Under the pieces are notes generated by a model. It did not search any database and was not told the DNA's origin. It saw only the letters and a program-made list of their open reading frames with translations. This document shows positions 1 to 9,006 of a stretch of 64,000 nt of DNA, piece by piece. Numbering within the stretch: the first letter of the stretch is position 1; every line of letters starts with the position of its first letter. Position numbers and translations under genes: made by a program. The DNA is from SIG587 sp045544035 (GTDB lineage: Bacteria > Bacillota > Clostridia > Oscillospirales > Acutalibacteraceae): contig JAZPYE010000017.1 of NCBI GenBank assembly GCA_045544035.1, positions 149,616 through 213,615 of the forward strand, in the 5' to 3' direction.

Positions 1-928
1 AGGGGCGGAAAAACCTGGGGTCTACATCCACCAGCACATTGCCGGTTTTCTTATCTATACCCTTTTCATTAAGCCCTTTGCCTTCCCATTCCAGTTCAAT
101 TCCAACACATTTAAAAGCGGCATTAACGAACTCTCTTACGGTACGTTTTTCGCCTGTGGCAATTACAAAATCCTGAGGCTCATTTTGCTGCAAAATTAGC
201 CACATACATTCAACATAATCTTTAGCGTAGCCCCAATCTCTTACGGAATCGAGATTACCTAAGGAAAGCTTTTCTTGCATACCTAAAGATATTCTTGCGG
301 CGGCAAGGGTTATTTTCCTTGTAACAAAGGTTTCGCCTCTGCGCTCTGATTCGTGATTAAAAAGAATTCCGTTGGCCGCAAACATTCCATAAGCTTCTCT
401 ATAATTTTTAACTATCCAATAGGCATACTGTTTGGCCACTGCATAAGGAGAATAAGGGTGAAATGGAGTTTCTTCATTCAAAGACATTCCCTTATTTTCC
501 ACCTTTCCGTAAAGTTCTGAGGTGGAAGCTTGATAAACCTTGGTTTTGCCCGACAATCCGCATATACGTACCGCTTCAAGTATTCTTAAAGTTCCTAATC
601 CATCGCAATTAGCCGTGTATTCGGGCACCTCGAAGGAAACCGCCACGTGGGACTGAGCAGCAAGATTATAAATTTCATCTGGTTTTGTTTCATTAACAAT
701 TCTAACTATATTCATAGAATCGGTCATATCGCCGTGTAAAAGTACGAGCTTATTTGTTCTACCGCATTTTTTCATAAGCTCTTCAACAAAGAGATGGTCT
801 ATACGCTGGGTGTTATTAACACTGCTGCGCCTTAAAATGCCATAAACCTTATATCCCTTATCTAATAAAAATTCTGCTAAATAGGAACCATCCTGACCGT
901 TTATTCCGGTAATTAAAGCTGTTTTCAT
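1..928 (-). CDS. gmd: GDP-mannose 4,6-dehydratase, 3' end outside window
   Basis: Converts GDP-mannose to GDP-4-keto-6-deoxy-mannose, the first step toward GDP-fucose, GDP-rhamnose and related surface sugars, in the cytoplasm. About 309 codons are visible and the C-terminus lies left of base 1. The N-terminus has the Rossmann motif GINGQDGSYL, followed by STSELYG and the SDR catalytic pair in SPYAVAKQYA (Tyr, Lys). The ATG at 928 has a GGAG-type ribosome site in the 12-base gap to manC, which lies upstream on the same strand and supplies its substrate. The family assignment is clear; the final sugar product is unknown because downstream genes are not visible. Confidence 0.93.
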   Translation of the reverse strand, partial: MKTALITGINGQDGSYLAEFLLDKGYKVYGILRRSSVNNTQRIDHLFVEELMKKCGRTNKLVLLHGDMTDSMNIVRIVNETKPDEIYNLAAQSHVAVSFEVPEYTANCDGLGTLRILEAVRICGLSGKTKVYQASTSELYGKVENKGMSLNEETPFHPYSPYAVAKQYAYWIVKNYREAYGMFAANGILFNHESERRGETFVTRKITLAAARISLGMQEKLSLGNLDSVRDWGYAKDYVECMWLILQQNEPQDFVIATGEKRTVREFVNAAFKCVGIELEWEGKGLNEKGIDKKTGNVLVDVDPRFFRP

Positions 929-940
929 ATTTTTTACTCC

Positions 941-2281
941 TTATACAGTGTTTTTTGAAATCTCATCCCAATCAAAGCTTAGACGATGAATATCGTTAGC
1001 ATCGGGTTCGCCTATATGCACCTCAAGAAATTCCAATTCGGTTATTGCCTTTATTATGTGGTTTGCCCCGCGTGGAATGGTAACAGAAATACCGGGGCTT
1101 ACGGTCATTTTCATATTCCCCAGTATCATTTCTCCTTTTCCCTTAAGGAATACCCATACCTCATTTCTTAACTCGTGATAATGAAAGCTGGAAACCATTC
1201 CTGCAAACATTTTTACGTGCCTTGTAAGGTTTGTGGCGTCGTGGTCTACGGTTTTTAATGTGCCCCAGCGACGTTCCTCGTACATAGGCGGCATAGAAAG
1301 ATTAGCTACAATTTCCTTCAAGCCCTCGCTTGCATTTTTATCACTAACCAGTATACCATCAGCTCCGGCAACCACAACAGTATCTGAAAGGCCACTGGCA
1401 ATAATCGGAATGTCAAGCTCGTTTATTACCTTTGAATTGTTACAGCCTTCCGTTATTACATTTCCTAAAGTTTCACGCTGCATTTCATCTACCAATGTGT
1501 TCCAGGTTCCGAGGTCCTTCCATACTCCTTTAAAAGGAACAGCTATCATATTGCGGCACCTTTCTAAAACCTGGTAATCGAAACTTATTTTTGGCAGCTT
1601 TTCATAATTGTTATAAAGGTAATCATAATCGGCACTAAGTCCCATGTTTTCAATGATGTCGGAAACAATCCCTATTTTGAAACAGAATACACCGCAATTA
1701 AACACCGCTCCTTTATTAAGCAACTTTATCGCTGTATCATAATCGGGCTTTTCCACAAACTTCCTTACAGTAAAATATCCGTCTTTTTGCTTATCGGGTA
1801 CTATGTATCCATATTTTGAGGAAGGGCTATCCGGAACGGCGCCCATTAAAGCGATATCGGCACCGCTGTTTTTCAAATGCGCCTCTAACGAGCAAAGCGT
1901 TGCAAAGTATTCATCCTCAGCATAAGGGTCTACGGGTAGTATTGTAATGAAATCCTCCACTGTGGCACCGCACCTACTTAATGCATAGGCACAAGATAGC
2001 GCCACGGCAGGAAAGGTGTCCCTACGTTCAGGCTCAACAACAATTTCAATATCCCCTAACTGAGAATGTATAATTTCAAGTTGGGAATTACCTGCGCAAA
2101 TAAGGGTTTTATTTTCATAACCTGCCGTTCTTAACTGCTTTGTCACCCTTTGCACCATTGATATTTGTTCGCCATCACAGTGAGAATCCTCAAAAATTTT
2201 GATATATTGCTTTGACCTTAGGTCGTTTGAAAGAGGCCAAAGTCTTTTCCCCGAGCCACCTGATAAAAGTACAGTAAACAT
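941..2281 (-). CDS. manC: Mannose-1-phosphate guanylyltransferase
   Basis: Makes GDP-mannose from mannose-1-phosphate and GTP. The 446-residue protein starts with the nucleotidyltransferase signature LLSGGSGKRLWPLSN, has the FVEKPD sugar-phosphate motif in the middle, and ends in a cupin domain (HYHELRNEVW region), as in bacterial ManC/CpsB proteins. An in-frame TTG lies just before the ATG, but GGAG sits 7 bases before the ATG and only 4 before the TTG, so ATG at 2281 is preferred. It is followed 12 bases later by gmd, forming a GDP-sugar operon. A bifunctional isomerase/guanylyltransferase is possible for this domain order but not shown. Confidence 0.92.
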   Translation of the reverse strand: MFTVLLSGGSGKRLWPLSNDLRSKQYIKIFEDSHCDGEQISMVQRVTKQLRTAGYENKTLICAGNSQLEIIHSQLGDIEIVVEPERRDTFPAVALSCAYALSRCGATVEDFITILPVDPYAEDEYFATLCSLEAHLKNSGADIALMGAVPDSPSSKYGYIVPDKQKDGYFTVRKFVEKPDYDTAIKLLNKGAVFNCGVFCFKIGIVSDIIENMGLSADYDYLYNNYEKLPKISFDYQVLERCRNMIAVPFKGVWKDLGTWNTLVDEMQRETLGNVITEGCNNSKVINELDIPIIASGLSDTVVVAGADGILVSDKNASEGLKEIVANLSMPPMYEERRWGTLKTVDHDATNLTRHVKMFAGMVSSFHYHELRNEVWVFLKGKGEMILGNMKMTVSPGISVTIPRGANHIIKAITELEFLEVHIGEPDANDIHRLSFDWDEISKNTV

Positions 2282-2406
2282 CAAATTTCTCCTATAATTA
2301 AGATACTTTACATAGAACTCGTTTTATAGTATAATAATTTTAATCAAATGTGTCATTAAACTTTATTGCTATAAAACATAAAAATATTGCTACAAAAGGA
2401 GAAACT

Positions 2407-3291
2407 ATGCCTAAAACATATTCATCCGAAATCAGCGCGGGTAAAATAACAAATGATACCACAATTTCCGAACGCATAGTAAGCACCCCCTCAGCAACCG
2501 CCAAAGCTATGCTTAATTATGTGCAGGAAATGGGAACACTTTTTTGCAAGCGTTCCCATCTTAGTACAAGAAGTAAACTAGATTCATATTTAATAATTAT
2601 AGTTCTTCGGGGCAGCGGAACCATAAGCTATGAACATAACAATATTCACATAAAAGCGGGAGATATTGCATTTATAGACTGTAACAAAGAATACTCCCAT
2701 CGCTGTGCCGAAAACGACCCTTGGGAGCTTACATGGCTTCATTTTAACGGCCCCACAGCTAAAGCCACACATTCGCTGTTTATGAAACGAAACGGCTCAA
2801 TATTGGTTAAACCTAACGATTTATCGTTATACCTTTCTTACTTCAGCAAGTTGTATTCGGTAATGTCACAAAAAAATAGGGATTACGAGCTTATTGCCTC
2901 TTCACAAATCAACACCATTTTCACTGCAATACTTTTGGAAGAGTCGAGAGGTAACCACAACAACACCACCACTGAAAAAATTCACCAGTTAAAAGAATAT
3001 CTTGAGAAGAACTTCACCACTAAAATCTCTTTAGAGCGTTTAAGCGAAGATTTTTTCATAAGCAAATATTATATGTTGCGTCAATTTAAAGAGCTTTTTG
3101 GAATGACCATAATTCAGTACTTAACCTTTTGCAGAATAAATCACGCCAAGAAGCTGTTGCGTTTTACCTCAATGTCGGTGGCAGAAGTTGCAAACGAATG
3201 CGGGTTTGAAGACGCCAGCTATTTTAACAAGGTCTTTCACGATACCGAAGGAATTACCGCCGGAAAATACCGTAAGCTTTGGGATAATTGA
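2407..3291 (+). CDS. AraC-family transcriptional regulator
   Basis: A 294-residue regulator with an N-terminal cupin sensor domain (about residues 45-140, including IKAGDIAFIDC) and a C-terminal double helix-turn-helix. The second helix-turn-helix carries the AraC signature VAEVANECGFEDASYFNKVF. The start is set by AAAGGAG five bases before the ATG; an upstream in-frame start lacks a ribosome site. It is divergent from manC-gmd across about 125 AT-rich bases, so those sugar genes are plausible targets, but AraC proteins with this sensor fold often respond to sugars taken from outside and the effector is unknown. Confidence 0.88.
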   Translation: MPKTYSSEISAGKITNDTTISERIVSTPSATAKAMLNYVQEMGTLFCKRSHLSTRSKLDSYLIIIVLRGSGTISYEHNNIHIKAGDIAFIDCNKEYSHRCAENDPWELTWLHFNGPTAKATHSLFMKRNGSILVKPNDLSLYLSYFSKLYSVMSQKNRDYELIASSQINTIFTAILLEESRGNHNNTTTEKIHQLKEYLEKNFTTKISLERLSEDFFISKYYMLRQFKELFGMTIIQYLTFCRINHAKKLLRFTSMSVAEVANECGFEDASYFNKVFHDTEGITAGKYRKLWDN

Positions 3292-3381
3292 ATTCGTTGC
3301 TTACATAAATGGGTGATTTATTTTGTACATAGTTAAAGCTCCTTTGCCCAATGTTGAGCCGGTGGTTGTTTTATGAATTTA

Positions 3382-3413
3382 AAAAAGGTGTGGTCGAAAG
3401 ACCACACCTTTTT
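3382..3413. terminator. Bidirectional intrinsic terminator
   Basis: Perfect 14-base stem (AAAAAGGTGTGGTC with its complement) closed by GAAA, with A and T tracts on its two sides. It lies between the convergent AraC gene and yfbR and its last bases touch the yfbR stop codon. Confidence 0.85.
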
Positions 3414-3987
3414 AATGTTGTTCATCAATACTTAGCTCAAAGCTTCCCATAAATTCCTTAAGGAAAATATCAGCTTCTTCCATTTTTAAATCTTTGACAG
3501 CTTTTAAAAGACTTTCCTTTGCAACGGAAAACTCGCGGTTGCCCATTTTCAGTTCTTCAGTGCACTTAATGAGCGCTGAAATTTTATCAGCCGCCTTAAC
3601 ATAGCATTGAATTTCACTGTCCTTTGAAGCAAAGGCGTTCACCATTTCTCTCCTTAAATCATCGGGCAGCAGGGAATAGAGCTTTTCCTCAGCCGCAGCC
3701 TCCATTTTTTTGTAGGCGGCTTTGATTTCAGGGTTGTCATATTTAACGGGAGTGGGCATATCGCCGGTTATAATTTCACTTGCATCGTGGAAAAGCGCCG
3801 CAACGGCAATTTTTTCGGGGTTAACATTTTTATTAAGCCTCACCTTTGCAATAATGCCGAGTGCGTGGGCAATGTAGGCCGTTTCAAAGCTGTGTTCGCT
3901 TAAATTTTCGGTTTTGGTGTTGCGCATAAGACCCCAACGGTAGATATTTTTCATTCGGGAAAGCATTGCATAAAAATGACTTTGCAT
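3412..3987 (-). CDS. yfbR: HD-domain 5'-deoxynucleotidase, YfbR type
   Basis: Predicted to dephosphorylate deoxynucleoside 5'-monophosphates in nucleotide salvage. The 191-residue length matches the family, and the protein follows E. coli YfbR closely: MQSHFYAMLSRMKNI at the start, RWGLMRNTKTENLSEHS with the first metal-site His, then the HD pair in LFHDASEIITGD and the substrate-loop motif MPTPVKY. A promoter with TTGCTT, 18 bases and TATAAT lies upstream on the same strand. It is transcribed alone and ends at a shared bidirectional terminator. Confidence 0.9.
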   Translation of the reverse strand: MQSHFYAMLSRMKNIYRWGLMRNTKTENLSEHSFETAYIAHALGIIAKVRLNKNVNPEKIAVAALFHDASEIITGDMPTPVKYDNPEIKAAYKKMEAAAEEKLYSLLPDDLRREMVNAFASKDSEIQCYVKAADKISALIKCTEELKMGNREFSVAKESLLKAVKDLKMEEADIFLKEFMGSFELSIDEQH

Positions 3988-4032
3988 AAAAATTCCTCAT
4001 TTATTAAAAAATTAATAATTTTAGTGTAGCAT

Positions 4033-4062
4033 ATTATATCATTATTTGTTATAATAAAGCAA
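4033..4062 (-). promoter_or_regulatory. Probable sigma-A promoter for yfbR
   Basis: On the minus strand TTGCTT (4057-4062), an 18-base spacer and TATAAT (4033-4038), about 45 bases before the yfbR start. Confidence 0.6.
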
Positions 4063-4099
4063 GAGTATTTTAAAAATTCAAGTGGGGGAAATTAAGAAT

Positions 4100-6721
4100 A
4101 TGGTTTTTTCGCAAAATAGGAAAATTTTGTTAAAGCCTCAAAAGGATAAAATTTGGAGCACCTTTTTTATTGCGCTGGGCGTAGCCGCCGCATTTTTGGT
4201 GCCTTTTATCATTTATGATAACGGATATTTTATTTTCTACGGCGACTTCAATGCCCAACAAATTCCCTTTTATAAGCTTGCCCACGAGGCGGTGCGAAGC
4301 GGAAATATTTTTTGGAGCTTTGAAACCGACCTTGGAGCAAACTTTATCGGCTCATACAGTTTCTATCTCCTTGGCAGTCCTTTTTTCTGGCTGACCATTC
4401 CTTTTCCCACCTATTTTGTGCCCTACCTTATGGGTCCACTTCTCATTTTGAAATTTGCCTTTGCGGCGCTCACGGCCTATGCCTTTTTAAGAAGATTTGT
4501 GCGAAATCCCTTTTCGGCGCAAATCGGCGCCCTGCTTTATGCTTTTTCGGGTTTTTCAATTTATAACATTTTCTTTAATCACTTCCACGAAGCCCTTATC
4601 GTTTTCCCACTGCTGCTTTTAAGCCTTGAACTGCTTATAACCGAAAACAAACGCGGCTTCTTTGCATTTATGGTTTGCATAAGCGCGGTTACTAACTACT
4701 TTTTCTTTTTCGGAATGGTGGTTTTTGCGGTTATTTATTTCTTTGTTCGTGTTTTCTCAAATTGCATTAAACCCCGTTTTTCAAGATTTCTAGTTATGCT
4801 TTTTGAAGCGGTTTTAGGTCTTGCAATGTCGGCAGTTATTCTGCTTCCTGCAATTCTTGCCATTTTGGATAACTCCCGTGTTTCAAGCATCAATATGGGC
4901 TGGAACGCCATTATGTACGGCAAGGAGCAAATTTACCTTAACATTATCGAATGCTTTTTCTTCCCACCCGATTTGCCCGCCCGCCCTGTATTTTTCCCGG
5001 GCGCCGATGTAAAGTGGTCCTCCCTCGGCGGCTGGTTGCCTCTTTTTGGCATGGTTGGTGTCTTTGCGTTTTGCGGCGCAAGAAAGGGTCACTGGATAAA
5101 GCGTATTATTTGTGTCAGCTTTGTTATGGCAATGTTCCCCATTTTAAACAGCGCTTTTTATGCCTTTAATACCTCATATTATGCACGCTGGTTCTATATG
5201 CCCATTTTAATGATGTGCCTTGCAACAGCCGTGGCCATTGAGGATGCCGACATAAATTGGAATTCGGCCTGGAAATGGGTTGGATTTATAACCCTTGCCT
5301 TTACACTTGTCATCGGTTTCTTTCCGCAAAAGGTTGGCAGTGGGGAAGAGGAGAAGATTATTTTTGGTCTTTATTCTCAAGATGACAGCCCGATGTATAT
5401 TCTCCGCTTCTTTATCACCTGCGGTGTTTCTATTCTCTCTTTGCTGTTCGTAAGACTTCTTATGAGAATTAGAAACGAGGGAAAACTGAAAACCTTTTAT
5501 AAAAGCGCCCTTGTGCTGCTTTGCGTTATAACCGTGACCTATTCGGCTATTTTTGTGGGCACAGGCAAAACCCATTCCTTTAGCAGTAAAGAGGTTATGA
5601 TTCCTCAACTTATTGAAGGCGAGGTAAATTTAGAGAACAGCGAAAACTACCGCGTTGATGTTTACGATGGCGTTGATAATACAGCAATGTATTTAGGCCT
5701 TTCCTCCATCAATGCCTTCCATTCGGTTGTGCCTGCCTCTATTATGGAGTTTTATGAGTTTATCGGTATAACCCGTGATGTTGCAAGCCGCCCGGAGGTC
5801 AGCTACGAAGCCTTAAGAAGTTTTTTATCGGTTAAATACCTGCTCAACCGTGATAACGGAGACAGCTTCCTAAACTCATTTAACAAGCCGTCTATCACAG
5901 GCTTTAAATATAAAGAGAGCCAAAGCGGATATTATATTTATGAGAATAAAAACTACATTCCTTACGGCTTTTCTTATGATTATTATATGACCGAGGAGGA
6001 CTGCGCAGGCTACACGGGTGACACGCTGGTTCGACTGATGCTCAAAGCCGTTCTGCTCAGCGATTATGATGCGCTGAAATACAGCCATTTGCTCAGGAGC
6101 ATCGATGAACTTAAAGGTCACAACTCTTATGATTTCAGCACATCTCTCGTAAATGATGATACCTTGGCTGATGACTGCCAAAAACTTGCCACAACCTCGG
6201 CTGTTTCCTTTGAACGCGATAATGGCGGCTTTACCGCCACGGTTATAAGGGAAAAGGCAAATCTTGTCTTTTTCTCGGTGCCTTATGAAGACGGCTGGTC
6301 GGCCACAGTTAACGATGGAGAGGTAGAAATTATAAAGGCAAACAAGGGCTTTATGGCGGTTGTTGTGCCTGCGGGAACGAGCATAATCCGTTTTGATTAC
6401 AAAACACCGGGTCTCGAAATCGGTCTTTACACAACCCTCGGCTGTGCGGTTGTTTTACTGATTTACGCCATCATTGCAAACTTTGTTATTAAGAATAAGC
6501 AGATGGATGAAGATATGCAGGAGTACCCCGAGGGCGATGCCCTGGTGCTTAAATGGCGTGATGCCGAATTTTTAGAGCAGAGGGAAGCGCAAATCGCTAA
6601 CGAAGAGGAGAATAAATCTATTCTTGATGACCTGCCCGAGAAAACCTCTGGTCCAATTAACAATAGTTTCGAAAACGGCTTTAAGCTTGATTTCGGTGAT
6701 TTTGAGGATGATGAAAACTAA
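4100..6721 (+). CDS. YfhO-family polytopic membrane protein
   Basis: An 873-residue membrane protein: about 12 hydrophobic segments in the first 450 residues, then a large extracytoplasmic region, one more membrane segment near residue 810, and an acidic cytoplasmic tail. The early acidic motif in FYGDFNAQQIPFYKLAH and the overall layout match YfhO-type GT-C-like proteins; in other Gram-positives YfhO takes part in glycosylating lipoteichoic acid. Here the role is inferred from family only. A GTG six codons upstream lacks a ribosome site, whereas GGGGG precedes the ATG at 4100. The charged tail of about 60 residues looks lineage-specific. Confidence 0.8.
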   Translation: MVFSQNRKILLKPQKDKIWSTFFIALGVAAAFLVPFIIYDNGYFIFYGDFNAQQIPFYKLAHEAVRSGNIFWSFETDLGANFIGSYSFYLLGSPFFWLTIPFPTYFVPYLMGPLLILKFAFAALTAYAFLRRFVRNPFSAQIGALLYAFSGFSIYNIFFNHFHEALIVFPLLLLSLELLITENKRGFFAFMVCISAVTNYFFFFGMVVFAVIYFFVRVFSNCIKPRFSRFLVMLFEAVLGLAMSAVILLPAILAILDNSRVSSINMGWNAIMYGKEQIYLNIIECFFFPPDLPARPVFFPGADVKWSSLGGWLPLFGMVGVFAFCGARKGHWIKRIICVSFVMAMFPILNSAFYAFNTSYYARWFYMPILMMCLATAVAIEDADINWNSAWKWVGFITLAFTLVIGFFPQKVGSGEEEKIIFGLYSQDDSPMYILRFFITCGVSILSLLFVRLLMRIRNEGKLKTFYKSALVLLCVITVTYSAIFVGTGKTHSFSSKEVMIPQLIEGEVNLENSENYRVDVYDGVDNTAMYLGLSSINAFHSVVPASIMEFYEFIGITRDVASRPEVSYEALRSFLSVKYLLNRDNGDSFLNSFNKPSITGFKYKESQSGYYIYENKNYIPYGFSYDYYMTEEDCAGYTGDTLVRLMLKAVLLSDYDALKYSHLLRSIDELKGHNSYDFSTSLVNDDTLADDCQKLATTSAVSFERDNGGFTATVIREKANLVFFSVPYEDGWSATVNDGEVEIIKANKGFMAVVVPAGTSIIRFDYKTPGLEIGLYTTLGCAVVLLIYAIIANFVIKNKQMDEDMQEYPEGDALVLKWRDAEFLEQREAQIANEEENKSILDDLPEKTSGPINNSFENGFKLDFGDFEDDEN

Positions 6722-6724
6722 CCC

Positions 6725-6753
6725 TTGACAAAATAAAAGGGCAGTGCTAAAAT
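6725..6753 (+). promoter_or_regulatory. Sigma-A promoter of the thiamine operon
   Basis: TTGACA (6725-6730), a 17-base spacer and TAAAAT (6748-6753), starting only four bases after the yfhO stop codon and placed so that transcription begins just before the TPP riboswitch. Confidence 0.85.
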
Positions 6754-6762
6754 TAGTTTCGA

Positions 6763-6856
6763 CAAAAGGGAGCTTGATTGACTCAGGCTGAGAGGAAGCC
6801 ATTTTGCTTCGACCTGTAACCTGATGCGGATAATACCGACGTAGGATAATATTCAA
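6763..6856 (+). promoter_or_regulatory. TPP riboswitch (THI element)
   Basis: Contains the conserved core of thiamine pyrophosphate riboswitches in the right order: GGGAGC, then GGCTGAGAGGAAGCC with the CUGAGA pyrimidine-binding loop, ACCTGTAACCTGATGCGGAT, and AATACCGACGTAGGA as the pyrophosphate-sensing side. It is followed by an intrinsic terminator and by thiT and thiN, so high TPP should stop transcription of thiamine uptake and activation. Confidence 0.95.
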
Positions 6857-6864
6857 ACGTTTAA

Positions 6865-6897
6865 AGCCGCAGAGCATTTTGTTTCTGCGGTTTTTTG
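6865..6897 (+). terminator. Riboswitch-controlled terminator
   Basis: CCGCAGA and TCTGCGG form a 7-base stem with a 10-base loop followed by TTTTTTG. Located directly after the TPP aptamer, so it is most likely the expression platform. Confidence 0.85.
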
Positions 6898-7005
6898 TTT
6901 CGGCAAATTTTTTGCTGTGCACTGGGTTCCCTTTTGTTGAAGCAAGGGTGGGCCGGGTCGACACAGCGCGCCCTTTAAAGAAATCTTTTAAAGAGGGTAG
7001 AAGAA

Positions 7006-7551
7006 ATGAATGAAAAAACTCAAAAATTAACGGTAAGTGCAGTTATGATTGCCCTTGCCACAGCACTAAGCTTTGTAAAACTTTGGGAAATGCCTTTAGG
7101 CGGCGCTGTAACGCTCCTTTCAATGCTTCCTATGTGCCTTTTATCGGTTATGTACGGCCCTAAATGGTCGGCGCTTCCGTGCTTTGTTTATGCCGCTATT
7201 CAAATGGCTGTAAGCGGTGTTTTCGGCTGGGGGCTTACCCCCACCGTTTTGGTTGGCGCCATAGTTTTTGACTATCTTGCGCCTTTCACCTGCCTTTGCT
7301 TTGCAGGCGCCTTTAGGAAAAAGGGACTTTGGGGCATTGTTTTTGGAATTCTTACTGTTTGCGTTGTAAGATTTTTATTCCACTTTGCTTCGGGCTGTAT
7401 TTTCTTTAGAAGCTATGAGCTGTTTAACAATCCCTACATGTGGTCACTTGCCTATAACGGCACCTTTATGCTGCCTGAACTTGGCCTTACCCTTGTGGGT
7501 GCTGTGGCTCTTTTCAAGGTGCCAGCAATTAATAAATTCATTAAAATTTAG
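7006..7551 (+). CDS. thiT: Thiamine ECF transporter substrate-binding subunit
   Basis: Membrane subunit that binds thiamine and works with a shared ECF energizing module encoded elsewhere. The 181 residues form about six hydrophobic helices, the usual ThiT size. Family features seen include the EMPLGGAVTLLSMLP stretch, YGPKWS, and the C-terminal RFLFHFASG region. A GAGGG ribosome site precedes the ATG. It is the first gene after the TPP riboswitch and is followed at 11 bases by thiN, so import and activation of thiamine are regulated together. Confidence 0.93.
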   Translation: MNEKTQKLTVSAVMIALATALSFVKLWEMPLGGAVTLLSMLPMCLLSVMYGPKWSALPCFVYAAIQMAVSGVFGWGLTPTVLVGAIVFDYLAPFTCLCFAGAFRKKGLWGIVFGILTVCVVRFLFHFASGCIFFRSYELFNNPYMWSLAYNGTFMLPELGLTLVGAVALFKVPAINKFIKI

Positions 7552-7562
7552 AGGGTGTTTTT

Positions 7563-8174
7563 TTGAACCGTTGCTTCATTTTCGGCGCATTAGATATTTC
7601 CGCGTTGCCTGAAATCCCAACAGAAAACGACCTTGTTATCGCCGCCGATAAAGGGGTTTTGGTAACCGAAAAATTTAATATAATTCCCGATTTTGTTATT
7701 GGCGATTTTGATTCTCTCGGCTTTGTGCCAAAGGGCGAAAATATTATAAAGCTGAATGTTCGAAAGGATGACACCGATGTTGGCTTCGCTGTGAAAACAG
7801 CGTTTGAGAAAGGCTGCAAGGATTTTGTACTTTATGGTTGCATCGGCGGCAATTTAAGCCATACATTTGCCAACCTGCAAATTGCCAAGGCGTTAAGCGA
7901 AAAGGGCTTAAAAGTGGTGCTTTACGGCGAAAAGGAAATTATAACTGTAATTCACAACACCTCCATTTCTTTTTCCGCTAAAAAAAGCGGCAAGATTTCG
8001 GTGCTTTCTTTAAGTGATGAAAGTGGCGGTGTGACCATAGAAAATCTTTCATACACATTAAAAAACGCTACCCTTAAAGCCAACGAGCCCCTTGGAGTAA
8101 GCAATGAATTTGTAGGCCGTGAAAGTTGCATTTCGGTTGAAAACGGCTGCCTCGCAATAATTGAAGAAAACTAA
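7563..8174 (+). CDS. thiN: Thiamine pyrophosphokinase
   Basis: Transfers pyrophosphate from ATP to thiamine, making the TPP sensed by the upstream riboswitch. The 203 residues show the family motifs VIAADKGV, DFVIGDFDS (metal-binding aspartates), KDDTD and GCIGGNLSHTFANL. It starts at TTG, preceded by GAGGGTG at the end of thiT; no ATG fits the N-terminal beta strand. It lies in the riboswitch operon and ends at a strong terminator. Confidence 0.92.
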   Translation: MNRCFIFGALDISALPEIPTENDLVIAADKGVLVTEKFNIIPDFVIGDFDSLGFVPKGENIIKLNVRKDDTDVGFAVKTAFEKGCKDFVLYGCIGGNLSHTFANLQIAKALSEKGLKVVLYGEKEIITVIHNTSISFSAKKSGKISVLSLSDESGGVTIENLSYTLKNATLKANEPLGVSNEFVGRESCISVENGCLAIIEEN

Positions 8175-8211
8175 AAAAGTGCGTTACAGTTTAAACTGTA
8201 ACGGACTTTTT
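8174..8211. terminator. Bidirectional terminator between thiN and rnfB
   Basis: Near-perfect palindrome centred on TTTAAA (CGTTACAGT paired with ACTGTAACG and flanked by pairing A and T tracts), located between convergent operons. Confidence 0.85.
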
Positions 8212-8222
8212 GTTTGATTTTT

Positions 8223-9005
8223 TTAAGCAATAATGCAGCCGTTGGGGCAAACCTTTGCACACTCACCGCAACCAGAGCAGAGCTCCTGATTAATTGAGGC
8301 AAGGTTATCGGTAATTGTTATAGCGCCCGTCGGGCAGGTTTTAGCACACTTTGTGCAACCAATGCAGGCATTCTTACAGGCCTTCATTGCAACGCCGCCC
8401 TTGTCTTTATTAGAACAGGCAACTGCAAATTTATAATCGGCAGGCAAAATGGAGATAAGCCCTTTTGGGCAGACCTTTGCACAAAGTCCACAGGCACCGC
8501 AAAGGTCCTTATCAACCTTTGCAACACCACCATCCAGCGAAATTGCCTTTTGGTCGCAGGCTGCGGCGCAGTCACCAAGGCCAATACAACCATATTGACA
8601 GGCAAGGGGGCCGTTGTAAAGAAGGGCTGCTGCGGCGCAGGTGTTAATGCCTTCATAACGATATTTTGAAACGGTTTTTTCATTGGTTTTGCCGCAGGCA
8701 ACAAAGGCAACCTTTCTTTCAACAGTAACCTCAACACCGAGAATTTCAGAAAGTTCAGCGGCTGTCTTTTCGCCGCCAACAGGGCATTTGTTGCATTCGG
8801 CTTCGCCCTTTGCGATAGCCTCAGCGTAGCCGTCACAGCCTGAATATCCGCAGGCGCCGCAGTTGGCGCCTGGCAAAGCCCCACGAATTGCTTCCACCTT
8901 TTCATCGGTGGGAACAGCCAAAAACTTTGAGGCAAAGGAAAGACCAACACCGCAGATAAGGGCGATAACACCAACAACGGCGGCGGCTAATAAAATCTCT
9001 ACCAT
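8223..9005 (-). CDS. rnfB: Rnf complex subunit B, iron-sulfur protein
   Basis: Iron-sulfur entry subunit of the membrane Rnf complex, which passes electrons from reduced ferredoxin toward NAD+ while pumping Na+ or H+. The 260 residues begin with a membrane helix, then the special [4Fe-4S] motif C49-C52-C57-C74 (NCGACGYSGC...CNKC). The C-terminal half has several ferredoxin-type sites: CGLGDCAAACD-like, CGACGLCAKVCPKG, CIGCTKCAKTCPTG and CSGCGECAKVCPNG. The ATG has GGAGG upstream. It is the last gene of the rnfCDGEAB operon, one base after rnfA. Confidence 0.94.
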   Translation of the reverse strand: MVEILLAAAVVGVIALICGVGLSFASKFLAVPTDEKVEAIRGALPGANCGACGYSGCDGYAEAIAKGEAECNKCPVGGEKTAAELSEILGVEVTVERKVAFVACGKTNEKTVSKYRYEGINTCAAAALLYNGPLACQYGCIGLGDCAAACDQKAISLDGGVAKVDKDLCGACGLCAKVCPKGLISILPADYKFAVACSNKDKGGVAMKACKNACIGCTKCAKTCPTGAITITDNLASINQELCSGCGECAKVCPNGCIIA

Positions 9006-9006
9006 A

